This document shows positions 8,284 to 16,398 of a stretch of 64,000 bases of DNA, piece after piece. Both the position numbers and the translations under genes were made by a program. The notes under the pieces are model-generated. The model had not been told where the DNA came from. It did no database searches and saw nothing but the letters and a program-made list of their open reading frames with translations. The DNA is from JAXGXJ01 sp040772905 (lineage in GTDB: Bacteria; Actinomycetota; Thermoleophilia; RBG-16-64-13): contig JAXGXJ010000006.1 of assembly GCA_040772905.1 (NCBI GenBank), positions 1 to 64,000 of the forward strand, given 5' to 3'. Each line of letters opens with the position of its first letter. Position 1 is the first letter of the stretch.

Positions 8284-9339
8284 TCAGCCGGCCGCCGTCT
8301 CCAACCGCACGAGCGTCTCACCCGACTCCTCCACCCGACCGATGACAGCCGCGGCCTGAGCCCCGCTCTGTTCGAGCGCCGTCACCGTGCCCGCCAGGCT
8401 TTCCGGCGGCACGGCGAGCACCAACCCGCCGGACGTCTGCGCGTCGGCGGCCAGCAGAAGCTGCCACGGTTCCAACGCGGCAGCGAAGGTCGTCCACGGA
8501 CGAACGTGCTCCAGATTACGCGTGGTACCCCCAGGGACGACGCCTTCCCGAGCGAGCTCCATCGCCCCTTTTAGGAAGGGGAGACGGTCATACCAGATGG
8601 TAGCCGTCACCCCGCTGGCCCTGCACAACTCGCTCAAGTGACCCAGTAGGCCGAAGCCCGTCACGTCGGTGACCGCATGCGCTCCCTGGGCTCGGGCCAC
8701 CTCCGCCGCCTCGCGGTTGAGCGCGGCCATGCAGGCGGTGGCAGCGGCGACCGCGGATTCGGGAGCAGTCCCGCGCTTGATAGCCGTGGCGATCACCCCG
8801 GTGCCGAGCGGTTTCGTGAGCACCAAGGCGTCGCCCGGGTGCGCCCCCGCGTTCGTGAGCTGCTCGCCCGGACGCAGTAGGCCGGTGCAGGCCATGCCGT
8901 ACTTGGGCTCGGGGTCATCGATGGTGTGTCCTCCCACGATGGTGGCCCCCGCCTTCGCGGCAGTGTCCGCCCCACCCTGCAGGATCCTACCCAGCACCTC
9001 CAGAGGCAGGACGCCCGACGGGAAGCACACGATGTTGAGAGCGGTGAGCGGCCTTGCACCCATGGCGTAGATATCGGAGAGGGCGTTGGCCGCCGCGATA
9101 CGCCCGAAATCGAAGGGGTCGTCGACCACCGGCGTGAAGAAATCCACCGTCTGCACCAAGGCGATCTCGGGGCTGACGCGGTAGACGGCGGCGTCATCCA
9201 GCGTGTCTGACCCTACCAGCAGGTCGGGATCGACCACGGGCGGAAGCATGGACATGACTTGCCCCAAGTCCTTGGGGCCCAGCTTGCACGCTCAGCCGGA
9301 GCCGTGCGAAAGCGTGGTCAAACGTGGTACTACATCCAT
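8284..9339 (-). CDS. selD: Selenide,water dikinase SelD containing selenocysteine (UGA at 9292-9294)
   Basis: 351 residues if the in-frame TGA is read as selenocysteine. SelD makes selenophosphate from selenide and ATP for Sec-tRNA synthesis. A normal reading stops at this TGA and would start at a TTG at 9267, losing the catalytic N-terminus. Reading through from the ATG at 9339, which has GAGGGGGTGAGG upstream, gives LTTLSHGSG-U-ACKLGPKDL, aligning Sec16 with the catalytic Cys/Sec and K19 with the essential Lys of known SelD proteins. The rest is typical: DALVLTKPLGTG, GGHTIDDPEPKYG, VTDVTGFGLLGHL, ADAQTSGGL. A hairpin follows the UGA at SECIS distance. selA, selB and selC are not in the window. 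Confidence 0.92.
9261..9278 (-). promoter_or_regulatory. Bacterial SECIS-like hairpin in selD mRNA
   Basis: GCCCCAA-GGAC-UUGGGGC in the mRNA: a perfect 7-bp stem with a four-base, G-containing loop. The loop lies 21-24 bases after the UGA, in the range used by bacterial selenocysteine insertion elements recognised by SelB. It lies inside the coding sequence, as in other bacterial selenoprotein genes. Confidence 0.75.
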
Positions 9340-9376
9340 GGCCTCACCCCCTCTCTATCTCTTCTCGTCTCTGACG

Positions 9377-9382
9377 AGCCTA
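9377..9382 (-). promoter_or_regulatory. Extended -10 promoter for selD
   Basis: TG-C-TAGGCT on the minus strand, giving a leader of about 30 bases that holds the GAGGGGGTG ribosome site. No good -35 match. Confidence 0.4.
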
Positions 9383-9439
9383 GCAGAGCCGCGCCCCTCT
9401 AGCCATCGCAGGTACCCTCACGAGCACCATCGTACGCTA

Positions 9440-9472
9440 TCGACATCTTGTTGTTCATGCAATATATTTGCA
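9440..9472 (+). promoter_or_regulatory. Fur-family gene promoter overlapped by an inverted-repeat operator
   Basis: The -35 TCGACA (9440-9445) and -10 TATATT (9463-9468) are 17 bases apart. The inverted repeat TGCAA-TATAT-TTGCA (9458-9472) covers the -10 box, which suggests autoregulation by the encoded Fur-family protein. The ATG at 9479 lies ten bases after the -10 without a Shine-Dalgarno, so the mRNA is probably leaderless. Confidence 0.6.
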
Positions 9473-9478
9473 ACTGCG

Positions 9479-9922
9479 ATGACTCACCACGCGACCCGCA
9501 CACTACAGGAACTGGGTTACCGGCTCACACCTCAGCGTACCTTGGTGTGGGATGTGCTCCGCAGCGCCGGCAAGCATCTGAGCGCCGAAGAGATCTGCGC
9601 CCGCATCCAGGAGGAATTCCCCCACGTCAACACCTCCACCGTCTACCGCACACTCGATCTGCTGGTCGGCTTGAACCTGGTACGTGAGACGCGGTTGGGT
9701 CCGGCGCGCCGTTTCTACGAGGTGGAAGAAGAGGTGCCCCACCACCACCTGGTGTGCCAGGCCTGCGGATGCGTGATGCACGTACATGATGAGGACTTGG
9801 CCGGGCTGCCCGCCGCTCTGCAATCCTCTCAAGGCTTCACCCTCAGGGAGGCCACTCTCTTCGGACTCTGTAGTACATGCGCGGTCGCGCACGAGCCCAG
9901 GAACCACGAGGAGGACGCCTGA
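9479..9922 (+). CDS. Fur-family metal-responsive repressor
   Basis: 147 residues. An N-terminal winged helix (YRLTPQRTLVWDVL; NTSTVYRTLDLLVGLNLV) is followed by the metal-binding dimerisation domain with EVPHHHLVCQACG and CSTC, giving the two CxxC zinc pairs of the family. It is the first gene of an apparent operon with CbiM, CbiQ and CbiO (TGATG overlap with cbiM), so nickel, cobalt or zinc is a more likely signal than iron; a separate DtxR protein controls feo in this window. The metal is an inference. Confidence 0.88.
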   Translation: MTHHATRTLQELGYRLTPQRTLVWDVLRSAGKHLSAEEICARIQEEFPHVNTSTVYRTLDLLVGLNLVRETRLGPARRFYEVEEEVPHHHLVCQACGCVMHVHDEDLAGLPAALQSSQGFTLREATLFGLCSTCAVAHEPRNHEEDA

Positions 9923-10977
9923 TGCATCTGCCCGACGGATTCGTGGACCTCCCCGTCGCCGTCACCACCGGCGCCGTCTCCCTGGGCGTCGTCGCCTATT
10001 CCGTCCGGCGTACCAGTCGCGAACTGGGCGAGCGCACCGTCCCCCTGTTGGGCGTCACCGCCGCGTTCATCTTCGCCGCCCAGATGCTCAATTTCCCTGT
10101 GGCGGCAGGCACCAGCGGCCACTTCCTGGGGGCGCTGTTGGCGGTCGCTCTCCTGGGACCCTGGGCTGCCACGGTGGTGATGACCGCCGTTGTGGTGGTC
10201 CAAGCTCTTGTGATGGCCGACGGCGGCATCACGGCATTGGGGGCCAACATCTTCAACATGGGGATCTTGCCCGTGTTCGTCGCCGGCGGGCTGTTCTATC
10301 TCCTCAAACGCGTCCTTCCTCGCAGCCCTTACGGCTACTTCGTGGCGCTTGCCGTGACTTCGTGGATATCGGTGGTGCTGGGTTCGGCCGCCGTGGCCCT
10401 GCAATTGGCTGTCTCGGGAGTCTCGCCGTTGCAGTTGGCCCTGCCGGCTATGGTAGCCGTACACATGGTCATCGGCTTGGGTGAGGCCGTCATATCGGTG
10501 GCCGTGGTGAGTACCGTGCTGGCGGTGCGCCCCGACTTGGTGAGAAGCTATGCGTTTCCCGCAAAGGCGTCTGGCGACAGCCGCGAAGCCCTGCCGGCGA
10601 CCTCGCCAGGGCCTCGGTCGCGGTCCCGCGTCCTGCCCTTCGTGGTGGGAGGCATCGTGGTCGCTCTCGCTCTGGCCGTCTTCGTCTCGCCGTTCGCCTC
10701 CGCATCCCCCGACGGACTCGAGCGCGTGGCCGAAGACAAGGGATTTGCCGAGGCGGCGACCGCGCCTGCCTGGGACTTCTCTCCCCTGGGCGACTACAGC
10801 TTCCCGGGACTTGGTGAAGGCGGCCTGAGCACCGCCCTCGCCGGGTTGGTGGGCACGTTGCTGCTGTTCGTCATCGTCCTGCTCGCGGGTCGGGCGATCG
10901 CGCGGTCCTCGAGAGCGGCGCGCGCCGGCTCTCCCCTGGGCCGCTCCGGCCCCCTGGGCAGCGACTCGGCTCGCTAG
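9922..10977 (+). CDS. cbiM: Co/Ni ECF transporter component CbiM/NikM fused to a PDGLE (CbiN-like) domain
   Basis: 351 residues, polytopic membrane protein. The start is the ATG at 9922, giving MHLPDGF, the conserved Met-His N-terminus that binds metal; AGGAGG lies upstream. Family signatures follow: AGTSGHFLGALLA and VAVHMVIGLGEA. After the M domain and a Ser/Pro/Arg-rich linker (about 214-238) come a membrane segment, the PDGLE motif at 263-267 and a last membrane segment, so the usual separate N subunit is fused. With CbiQ and CbiO downstream it forms a group I ECF importer for cobalt or nickel. Confidence 0.9.
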   Translation: MHLPDGFVDLPVAVTTGAVSLGVVAYSVRRTSRELGERTVPLLGVTAAFIFAAQMLNFPVAAGTSGHFLGALLAVALLGPWAATVVMTAVVVVQALVMADGGITALGANIFNMGILPVFVAGGLFYLLKRVLPRSPYGYFVALAVTSWISVVLGSAAVALQLAVSGVSPLQLALPAMVAVHMVIGLGEAVISVAVVSTVLAVRPDLVRSYAFPAKASGDSREALPATSPGPRSRSRVLPFVVGGIVVALALAVFVSPFASASPDGLERVAEDKGFAEAATAPAWDFSPLGDYSFPGLGEGGLSTALAGLVGTLLLFVIVLLAGRAIARSSRAARAGSPLGRSGPLGSDSAR

Positions 10978-10982
10978 ACTCC

Positions 10983-11726
10983 ATGCAGGAAGGCCCTCTC
11001 TCCCGGCTCGACCCGCGGGCCAAGATCGTGGCCTTCCTCACATTCACCGTGGTGGTGGTCACCACGCCCGGGAAAGCCATCTGGGCCTTCGTGCTCTATG
11101 CGGCCATGCTGGCCTTTCTAGCCGGGCTGGGACGGGTGTCTCTGAGCGCCCTCCTCAGACGTCTTCTTCTCGTGTTGCCTCTGCTTGCTGCAGTAGCCGT
11201 GTTCCTGCCCTTCACGGGCGATCCCGGGGCGGCTTCAGGTGTCCGGGTGGGCGCGGTCACGTTCCAGATGACCTCTCACGACTTGGCAATCCTCTGGAAC
11301 ACGGGAGCCAAGGCGACGCTGAGCGTGCTGAGCGTCAGCCTGCTGGGATTGACCACCTCTTTCCCCCGCCTGCTGGCCGGCTTCCAGGCTCTGCGGGCGC
11401 CCCGACTCATCGTGCTCATCGTGGGCTTCATGGCTCGGTACGGCGCGCTCTTCGTGGAGGAGTCGCGCCGGTCGCAGCGTGCGTTGGCGGCCCGGAACTT
11501 CCGAGCCCGCTGGTTGGGTAACGCCCCCGTCATCGGACACATGCTGGGAGCGCTGTTCCTGCGCAGCTACAGTCGCGGTGAGCGGGTCTACCTGGCCATG
11601 CTCAGCCGCGGGTACGACGGCACCATGCCGCAGCCGGCACCCCTGCGCCTGCTACCCGTCGACGCCGCCTTCGCGGCCGGGCTTGTGGCGATCGTCGTCA
11701 CGGTACGACTCCTCACCGCCGTCTGA
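10983..11726 (+). CDS. cbiQ: Co/Ni ECF transporter transmembrane T component
   Basis: 247 residues with about five to six membrane segments. The cytoplasmic coupling motifs of T proteins, which contact the ATPase, are seen as AARNFRARW and AMLSRGYDG. It starts five bases after cbiM and ends four bases before cbiO. Its job is to couple ATP hydrolysis to movement of the M component. Confidence 0.9.
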   Translation: MQEGPLSRLDPRAKIVAFLTFTVVVVTTPGKAIWAFVLYAAMLAFLAGLGRVSLSALLRRLLLVLPLLAAVAVFLPFTGDPGAASGVRVGAVTFQMTSHDLAILWNTGAKATLSVLSVSLLGLTTSFPRLLAGFQALRAPRLIVLIVGFMARYGALFVEESRRSQRALAARNFRARWLGNAPVIGHMLGALFLRSYSRGERVYLAMLSRGYDGTMPQPAPLRLLPVDAAFAAGLVAIVVTVRLLTAV

Positions 11727-11730
11727 CGTC

Positions 11731-12495
11731 ATGCGCGAACGTCCTGCCACAGTGGAGGGTGCGCCCGCCGTCCTCGCGAAGGACCTCCGCTTCCATTACC
11801 CGGGAGGGCCCGAGGTGCTCCGCGGCATCGATCTGACCATCGAAGTGGGCGAATCGGTGGCCGTCATCGGACCCAACGGCGCAGGGAAGAGCACGCTCAT
11901 CCTGCATCTCAACGGCATCCTGCGCGGCGAGGGCAGCTTGCACATCTTCGGCATGCCTGTGGACGACCGGCACGTTCGAGCCATCCGAGCCCAGGTGGGC
12001 GTGGTGTTTCAAGACCCCGACGACCAACTATTCCTCCCCACACTGGGCGAGGATATCGCCTTCGGGCCTGCGAACCTGGGACTCGACCGGAACGAGATCA
12101 CCGAGCGCGTGGCAGAGGCGCTGACCGCCGTCGGCCTGCCCGGGGCGGAGCAGCGTTCTCCCCACCAACTCTCGTTCGGAGAGAAGAAGCGGGCCGCCAC
12201 CGCCACAGTGCTGGCCATGCAGCCCCGACTGCTGGTGCTGGACGAGCCGTCGTCGAACCTGGACCCTCGCGGACGCAGGGAGCTACTGGGCGTGCTGGGC
12301 GCGCTGCAGGTGACCAAGATCGTGGTCACCCACGACCTGGCCGCCGCCTACGAACTCTGCGAGAGGGTGCTCATCCTGGATACAGGGCGCATCGTCGCCG
12401 ATGGTCCCCGCGACGTGATACTGCGCGACGATGGGCTCTTGGCCGCGCACGACCTGGAGCGGCCCGGCATCCCACTTCGCGCCGACGTCGGCTGA
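11731..12495 (+). CDS. cbiO: Co/Ni ECF transporter ATPase
   Basis: 254 residues, a complete ABC ATPase. Walker A GPNGAGKST, Q-loop VFQDPDDQLF, signature LSFGEKKRAA (a variant of LSGGQ), Walker B LLVLDEPSSNLD and switch histidine VVTHD. It energises the CbiMQ membrane complex. A GGACCG/CGGTCC hairpin near 12513-12532 follows without a U tract. The next genes converge from the right. Confidence 0.92.
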   Translation: MRERPATVEGAPAVLAKDLRFHYPGGPEVLRGIDLTIEVGESVAVIGPNGAGKSTLILHLNGILRGEGSLHIFGMPVDDRHVRAIRAQVGVVFQDPDDQLFLPTLGEDIAFGPANLGLDRNEITERVAEALTAVGLPGAEQRSPHQLSFGEKKRAATATVLAMQPRLLVLDEPSSNLDPRGRRELLGVLGALQVTKIVVTHDLAAAYELCERVLILDTGRIVADGPRDVILRDDGLLAAHDLERPGIPLRADVG

Positions 12496-12552
12496 CACGC
12501 GACGTCCTACACGGGACCGCCTACACCGGTCCGCACGGCTCCGCCAGCCGAG

Positions 12553-12750
12553 CTAGCGGCCGGGGCTGTCGGCGAGTTGCTCCCGGTATAGGGCGCTGTT
12601 GAGCATGACGCAGTCGGGATTGTTGCAGTACCACACGCGATAGGTGCTGCACCGGCCTGTGGAGGTGTTCACACCGGCTTCCTCGCGCTCCTCCTCCACA
12701 CGCTCGGCCAACGGCTTGCCGCAGGCGATGCAGGTCTTGACCTCGCTCAT
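12553..12750 (-). CDS. Small zinc-ribbon-like protein
   Basis: 65 residues, function unknown. Cysteines at CIAC (C7, C10), C34, C42 and C47 (CNNPDC) suggest a bound zinc or iron. The gene overlaps the upstream flavoprotein by four bases (ATGA) and has AGGA upstream, so it is a genuine last gene of the flavodiiron operon. Its context suggests a part in oxygen or redox response. Confidence 0.75.
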   Translation of the reverse strand: MSEVKTCIACGKPLAERVEEEREEAGVNTSTGRCSTYRVWYCNNPDCVMLNSALYREQLADSPGR

Positions 12751-13370
12751 TCCTGGGTCCTTTCATCGTTCTCTTGGGATCTCCGTTCTGGAGAGAGAGC
12801 CAGACGGCGCCCCACCTCTTCCGCCACCTTGTACGCCGAGGGATGATGCTCGATCTCCCCCCTCGCGTCCACTCCCGGGCAGAGGACCTCGCCGAGAGCC
12901 TCGACGCCCAGCACGTGCCACAGATACCGGACCACCTGGCGACTGCCGTCGAACGTGTGCTCGAAATCGGTGCCGGCGCAACTCAAGAAGGCCCCCAGGC
13001 GAGGGGGACTCCCGGGGGAGCGCAGCGGCTGCTGCAGTACGTACTTCAGCGCCCAGAACGGTTGGCAGCGATCGATCACCATCTTCGGCAGCGAGGGGAC
13101 GCCCATGGCATAGACCGGCGAAGCCAGCACTATGGAATCGGCCGTGCGCAGATGCGGGTAGAGCAGATGCATGTCGTCCTTGACGATACACACACCATCT
13201 CTGGAACAGGCGTCACAGCCTCGGCACGGATGTAGGTCCAGGTCGGCCAGCCGGAAGCGCACCACTTCCGCCCCTTCGGCCGCCGCCGCACCGAGGCACC
13301 AGTCGAGCAAGGTGTCGGTGTTGCCCCCCTTGCGGCAGCTGCCGGCCAACCCCAGCACCGTGGCGGGCAT
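12747..13370 (-). CDS. Iron-sulfur flavoprotein of the NADPH-dependent FMN reductase family
   Basis: 207 residues. A flavodoxin-like fold starts with VLGLAGSCRKGGNTD (FMN phosphate loop). The compact motif C-RG-C-DA-C-SRDGV-C fits the C-x2-C-x2-C-x5-C [4Fe-4S] site of Isf proteins. ASPVYAMGVPSLPKMVIDR is the typical flavin-proximal stretch. Isf-type proteins pass electrons in anaerobes and reduce oxygen or peroxide. The gene begins three bases after the flavodiiron gene, so electron delivery to that enzyme is plausible. Confidence 0.88.
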   Translation of the reverse strand: MPATVLGLAGSCRKGGNTDTLLDWCLGAAAAEGAEVVRFRLADLDLHPCRGCDACSRDGVCIVKDDMHLLYPHLRTADSIVLASPVYAMGVPSLPKMVIDRCQPFWALKYVLQQPLRSPGSPPRLGAFLSCAGTDFEHTFDGSRQVVRYLWHVLGVEALGEVLCPGVDARGEIEHHPSAYKVAEEVGRRLALSPERRSQENDERTQE

Positions 13371-13373
13371 ACG

Positions 13374-14582
13374 TCACTCGCCTCCGCTCTTCACACGACG
13401 CGCGACGGACCGACCCAGCTCCACACAGGCCTCGAGCTGTTCGTCGGTGGGCTTGTACTTCAGCTCGATGGGGTCCAGCACATCCAGGCCCAGAGCGCGC
13501 AGCTCGGCATCCACCTGCTTCACCGCCCCACCGGCCCACCCACACGAGCCATAGGCGGCCGCCACCCTCTCTTTGGGGCGTAGGCCTTTGATGTAGGCCA
13601 GGAAGCCGGCCACCGTGGGGAAGATGTTGTTGTTGAGAGTCGGGGTGCCTACCAGAAAGGCGCGCGACTCGAGTACTATGCGCGCGGCCTCGGCCCGCGA
13701 AGTGCGGCTCATATTGAGCACGGCGCATTCCACGCCTTCCTGTGACACGCCATCCGCGATGCCCATAGTCATCTCCTCAGTGGAGTGCCACATGGTGTCG
13801 TAGATGAGCGCGACCCTCTCGGGCGCGGTGAAGCTGCTCCAGCGCTGATAGGCCTCCACAATACGGGCCACGTCCTCCGCCCGGCGCCAGATGGCCCCGT
13901 GACTGGGCGCGATCACATCGATCTCCAAGCCCATCTCGGCGATCTTGCCCAACATCCTCTGTATCTGGCCGCCAAAGGGCATGAGGATGTTGGCGTAGTA
14001 CTTGGCCGCCTCCTCCAGCACGATGTTGATGTCCACTTCGTCGGCGAAGCGCTTCGACGTGGCCAGATGTTGGCCGAAGCCGTCGTTGGGCAAGAGCGTC
14101 TTGGACTCGCGCACGTAGGTGAACATGCTGTCGGGCCAGTGGAGCATGGGAGCCTCGATGAACTGCAGGGTGTTGCGACCCAGCGGGAGTTCGTCACCGG
14201 TGCCCACCAGCTGTACGTCCCAGCCCTCCACCGTGCCCGCTCCGTAGTACAACGCGAGTGCGTCCTTGGCTCTCTTGCTGCAGAAGATGCGCTCAGGCCG
14301 CAGGCGATCGATGAGCCAGGGAAGAGCCCCGGAATGGTCGGGCTCCACGTGGTTGATCACCAGATAATCGACCTGTCGAGCGGAGCAGCAGCCCCGCACC
14401 CGCAAGAGCATCTCCGGCCCAAAACCCTCTCGGCATCCATCGACAAGGGCCACCTTGTCATCCAGGATGAGGTAGGCGTTGTAAGTAGTGCCACGCGGCG
14501 TGTCGTAGCCATGGAAATCACGGACGTTCCAGTCGATGGCTCCGCACCACCACACTTCATCCTTGACCAGATAGCGCTCCAT
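13374..14582 (-). CDS. Flavodiiron protein (A-type flavoprotein, O2/NO reductase)
   Basis: 402 residues, the usual length. The metallo-beta-lactamase-like domain carries the diiron ligands in NHVEPDHSG, MLHWPDSM, LPNDGFGQH and SHGAIW; the C-terminal flavodoxin domain begins YDTMWHSTEEM. The enzyme reduces oxygen to water or NO to N2O in the cytoplasm and protects anaerobes. AAGGAGAC precedes the ATG. It lies between a methyltransferase and an iron-sulfur flavoprotein that could be its electron donor. No rubredoxin gene is in view. Confidence 0.94.
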   Translation of the reverse strand: MERYLVKDEVWWCGAIDWNVRDFHGYDTPRGTTYNAYLILDDKVALVDGCREGFGPEMLLRVRGCCSARQVDYLVINHVEPDHSGALPWLIDRLRPERIFCSKRAKDALALYYGAGTVEGWDVQLVGTGDELPLGRNTLQFIEAPMLHWPDSMFTYVRESKTLLPNDGFGQHLATSKRFADEVDINIVLEEAAKYYANILMPFGGQIQRMLGKIAEMGLEIDVIAPSHGAIWRRAEDVARIVEAYQRWSSFTAPERVALIYDTMWHSTEEMTMGIADGVSQEGVECAVLNMSRTSRAEAARIVLESRAFLVGTPTLNNNIFPTVAGFLAYIKGLRPKERVAAAYGSCGWAGGAVKQVDAELRALGLDVLDPIELKYKPTDEQLEACVELGRSVARRVKSGGE

Positions 14583-14609
14583 ACAGTCTCCTTACACTGG
14601 GAAGTGTTC

Positions 14610-15626
14610 TCACATCGCCGGGCCGGGCAGCGTCGAGACTCGACTCGGACCCGATGGGTCTCTCATGGGCAGGCGCCCCAGGATGAGTTGGGCTCGCGCG
14701 GCGCTGAGGTCGACGGTCTCGATCTGGACGAAGCCGGCCCCAGTCAGCCACTCACGGAACTGGGCTTCGCTCCAGACCCCGCCCTCTTCTGTAGCCTGCA
14801 GCATGCTGACGGCGAACATGGCCGCCCGGGGACTTCGACCCCACACGTAGTCCTGCACGGCCACAGTGCCGCCTTCTTCCAGGATGGATGCCACCCTTTC
14901 GAAGAGGCGCCGGTTGGCTTCGGGGGAGTAGATGTGATTGACGTTGCCCAGGTAGACGAGGTCGAAAGGCCCCTCCGGCAACGTCGTGAGGAAGTCGCCG
15001 CCCACCAGCGCGATGTCACCGGCCTCACTCCCCAGGAACTCACGAGCAACCGGCAACACGTTCTCGCGGTCGAAGAGAGTGGCCCGTACACCGCAGCGCG
15101 AGAACTGCCTGGCCACATGCCCCACCGCCCCACCGATGTCGACCATGGTACGGATACTCCCGGCGTAGGCGAGACAGCGCTCCACCACCTCCTCCACGAT
15201 CTCGGGATCACGCTCACCCATGGCCGAGACCATGGTGCGCGTGTCTCGTTTGACCGGGTCCTTGGGCAGAGGATGGCCGCTGACGATCACCTCCGGCAGC
15301 TCCAGCCAGCCCCGTACGCGGTTGACCAGGTGGAGCAGTTGATATCGCTCAAGCTCTGGCCCCTCATCCACCAGGTGAGCCCGCCCCACCTCCGACAGGC
15401 GATACAGCACGCTGCCGTGGGCTTCCAGGCGCTCCACCACTTCTTCGGCGGCCAGAGCCTCGAGGACGATGCCCGTGGCCCTCTCGTCGGCACCCGCGAT
15501 GGCAGCGACGTCGGCGGCTGAGTGGGCTCCGTCGCGTTGGAGGGCATCGATGAGACCGGCCCGGATCGCGCTCGACAGCAGCAGAAGACGCTCGACGGCC
15601 GCCTTGTCCACCAGTGATGTCCTCAT
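14610..15626 (-). CDS. SAM-dependent methyltransferase with N-terminal winged helix (O-methyltransferase family 2 type)
   Basis: 338 residues from the ATG at 15626, preferred over 15650 because GGGAGGTGAG lies directly before it. Residues 1-90 form a winged-helix dimerisation domain (RAGLIDALQRDGAHSAADV). The methyltransferase core has motif I VDIGGAVGHVA and FDLVYLGNVNHIYSPE. The family methylates small molecules such as polyketides, quinone-like or phenolic compounds. It is the first gene of the flavodiiron operon, 27 bases upstream; the substrate is unknown. Confidence 0.82.
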   Translation of the reverse strand: MRTSLVDKAAVERLLLLSSAIRAGLIDALQRDGAHSAADVAAIAGADERATGIVLEALAAEEVVERLEAHGSVLYRLSEVGRAHLVDEGPELERYQLLHLVNRVRGWLELPEVIVSGHPLPKDPVKRDTRTMVSAMGERDPEIVEEVVERCLAYAGSIRTMVDIGGAVGHVARQFSRCGVRATLFDRENVLPVAREFLGSEAGDIALVGGDFLTTLPEGPFDLVYLGNVNHIYSPEANRRLFERVASILEEGGTVAVQDYVWGRSPRAAMFAVSMLQATEEGGVWSEAQFREWLTGAGFVQIETVDLSAARAQLILGRLPMRDPSGPSRVSTLPGPAM

Positions 15627-15754
15627 CTCACCTCCCAGAACGATGCCCACGACCGTTCATCTCGGACCCGCCGCGAGACCTCGCCGGCAGGGACCTCTTG
15701 CAGTATACGATGACGCCGCACATACCTCCCGTAGCATTTCCATTCCCCGCTTCC

Positions 15755-15760
15755 TAGAAT
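15755..15760 (+). promoter_or_regulatory. -10 box of the small membrane protein gene
   Basis: TAGAAT ends seven bases before the ATG at 15768; there is no ribosome site, so the transcript is probably leaderless. The minus strand of this intergenic region also has TATACT (15702-15707), a candidate -10 for the methyltransferase operon. Confidence 0.4.
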
Positions 15761-15767
15761 GACACGC

Positions 15768-16196
15768 ATGTGGGTAGCCGTACACGCCTTCTCCGGTCTG
15801 GCCCTGGGAGCCGCCAGCCCTCTGCATCCGGCCCTGACGGTGGTCGCCGCATTGGGCCTTCACGCAGCGTTGGACCTGGTGCCACACTGGGACTACACCG
15901 GAGACCGCCGCCGGCTTATGTGGGCGACCGTGGATGTGGCTGTGGCCTGCGTCGGAGTCGCGGTGACCGCCCTGTGGCTCGAGTCGCCCATCATCGCGGT
16001 GGTGGCGGCAGTGGTTTCAGCCCTGCCCGATCTGGACGTCTTCGATGCCGTCCTCCCGGGAGGACCTCGCCGGCGCCTCTTCCCCAGTCACTGGGCTGCG
16101 TTCCCCCACGGCAAAGCGTCGCCCAAGGTGGGGATCCCCGTCCAAGCGGTCGTCGCTGTCGCATCCCTGGCCATAGCTCTCGTGACGGGTGCGTGA
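15768..16196 (+). CDS. Small polytopic membrane protein, possibly metal-dependent hydrolase-like
   Basis: 142 residues with about four membrane segments. His and Asp residues are placed in and near membrane segments: VHAFSGLALG, HAALDLVPHWDY and ALPDLDVFDA. This pattern recalls the YdjM group of membrane-bound putative hydrolases, but the match is weak and no function is assigned. The ATG at 15768 is preferred to 15759 because the earlier ATG overlaps the -10 box. Confidence 0.6.
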   Translation: MWVAVHAFSGLALGAASPLHPALTVVAALGLHAALDLVPHWDYTGDRRRLMWATVDVAVACVGVAVTALWLESPIIAVVAAVVSALPDLDVFDAVLPGGPRRRLFPSHWAAFPHGKASPKVGIPVQAVVAVASLAIALVTGA

Positions 16197-16255
16197 GTCG
16201 CCCTCACGGGCCGGGAGGACCAAGTTGCTAGCACGACCACAGACCAGCCCGCTCT

Positions 16256-16326
16256 GTACATATGGCTATAGTTCTTGCTGTCAGTTTGTCCATTTGGCTA
16301 TACTTGCGTCAGATTGCGGTACATAT
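16256..16326 (+). repeat. Direct repeats in the gdhA promoter
   Basis: GTACATATGGCTATA (16256-16270) recurs as GTCCATTTGGCTATA (16288-16302, 13 of 15 identical) exactly 32 bases later, and GTACATAT appears again at 16319. The spacing is close to three helical turns each time, as expected for an operator array on one face of the DNA. Confidence 0.5.
16275..16304 (+). promoter_or_regulatory. Promoter of gdhA
   Basis: TTGCTG (16275-16280) and TATACT (16299-16304) with an 18-base spacer. The second direct repeat overlaps the -10 box, so a protein bound to the repeats could regulate initiation. Confidence 0.55.
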
Positions 16327-16398
16327 CTTTGACCGCTGCCCCTTTGGGACGCGCCACTATCCCCCGCCATCGCGCGGACAGTTGCAGGAGGAACATGT

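Noticed and set aside
12505..12535. Hairpin after cbiO as a terminator
   Set aside because: Only six base pairs and no T tract; mentioned with cbiO but not called.
12747..13370. A further UGA-encoded selenocysteine in redox genes (iron-sulfur flavoprotein, flavodiiron protein, dehydratase subunits)
   Set aside because: These genes are full length with Cys at the expected positions; no conserved frame continues past a UGA.
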